Origin: Thermodesulfobacteriales bacterium
Lineage (GTDB): Bacteria; Desulfobacterota_D; UBA1144; Nemesobacterales; UBA2774
Length of the DNA: 5,040 nucleotides
Direction: 5' to 3'
NCBI GenBank assembly: GCA_004525335.1
Contig: SPCL01000149.1
Coordinates: forward strand, 1-5,040
The notes beneath the pieces are model-generated. The model saw only the letters and a program-made list of their open reading frames with translations. It was not told the origin of the DNA and ran no database searches. Shown one piece after another: positions 4,697 through 5,040 of this stretch; positions within the stretch are counted from its first letter, which is position 1; every line of letters begins with the position of its first letter. A program made the translations under genes and the position numbers.

Positions 4697-5040
4697 GAAT
4701 ACTGGCTGCAACCGGGCTTATAGATCACGAAAAACTTTCTGACTACATTATCCTTGGTGAGCTTTCACTCGACGGTAAAATTAAATCTATTAAAGGCGCC
4801 TTGCCTTCATCAATATGCGCCAGGGACTCAAAGCTAAAGGGGATTATCCTTCCAAAGGAAAACGCTGAAGAAGCCGCAGTTGTAGATGGGGTCGAAGTGC
4901 TTGCGCCGGATTCTCTTCAGGACCTGGTCGAATTTTTCGCAGGAAAAAGGGAAATCAGTCCGACTACAATAGACGTTAACTCGATCTTTAGTCAGGCAAA
5001 AGAATATCAAATTGATTTCCACGAGGTAAAAGGACAGGAG
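4618..5040 (+). CDS. comM: ComM/YifB protein, continuation after the frameshift (partial, runs off the right edge)
   Basis: This is the second piece of the comM gene, open from the CAG at 4618 to the window end without a stop. It reads QRRITVNLAPADIRKEGSAF, then DLPISLGILAATGLI, YIILGELSLDGKIKSIKGAL and KGIILPKENAEEAAVVDGVE, all hallmarks of the ChlI-type Lon-like domain. The last residues, DFHEVKGQE, are the lead-in to the AAA+ domain, where relatives have the Walker A loop a short distance further on; that loop, Walker B and the C-terminal domain lie outside. With the missing base restored, 201 residues are present of the roughly 500 usual in the family. Conservation across the frameshift is high on both sides, which favours recent inactivation or a sequencing error over an old pseudogene. 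Confidence 0.87.

Noticed and set aside
4834..5022. Minus-strand open frame inside comM
   Set aside because: Lies antisense to the well-conserved ComM continuation; a coding shadow.

Overview
This is a bacterial window of mixed base composition with short intergenic spaces. The taxon cannot be fixed from the sequence. It holds four recognisable protein families and the start of an unknown secreted protein. No RNA gene, insertion sequence or CRISPR array is visible.

Layout, left to right. On the minus strand, 1-273 is the N-terminal 91 codons of an unrecognised exported Cys-containing protein with a near-perfect ribosome binding site. Next is about 730 bases without a convincing gene (274-1001). 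This stretch carries a perfect 14-bp hairpin (717-751), an 8-G tract (812-819) with an extended -10 box before it, and one doubtful 25-codon ORF. An intact ArsC/Spx-like arsenate reductase family gene follows on the plus strand (1002-1358). Convergent with it on the minus strand is a 14-helix DHA2 (EmrB/QacA-type) efflux transporter, split by a one-base frameshift into an N-terminal piece (2573-2890) and a C-terminal piece (1401-2600). Just upstream of the transporter lies a headless second copy of the arsC 3' half on the plus strand (about 3028-3180). A luciferase-like flavin-dependent oxidoreductase with its own promoter occupies 3313-4338. The window ends inside a comM/yifB (Mg-chelatase-like AAA+) gene starting at 4439, again split by a one-base frameshift.

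Three points stand out. (1) The two arsC copies share an exact 70-bp direct repeat, 1822 bp apart, that flanks the transporter. Identity drops abruptly to 44 of 70 in the next 70 bases, although both frames stay aligned to their stops. This looks like a gene-conversion or recombination joint, or an assembly join. (2) Both frameshifts are repaired by adding one base to a CCCC run on the plus strand, so homopolymer undercalling is at least as likely as real gene decay. (3) The arsC and comM starts have no visible Shine-Dalgarno sequence but have a consensus TATAAT 8 and 11 nt before the ATG, as expected of leaderless transcripts.

Functionally, arsC and the efflux pump could form a small detoxification neighbourhood. 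The genes are convergent rather than co-transcribed, however, and the pump family is typically for organic compounds rather than arsenite, so no working arsenic operon is claimed. The oxidoreductase and comM look like independent transcription units. No clearly new multi-gene system is seen.
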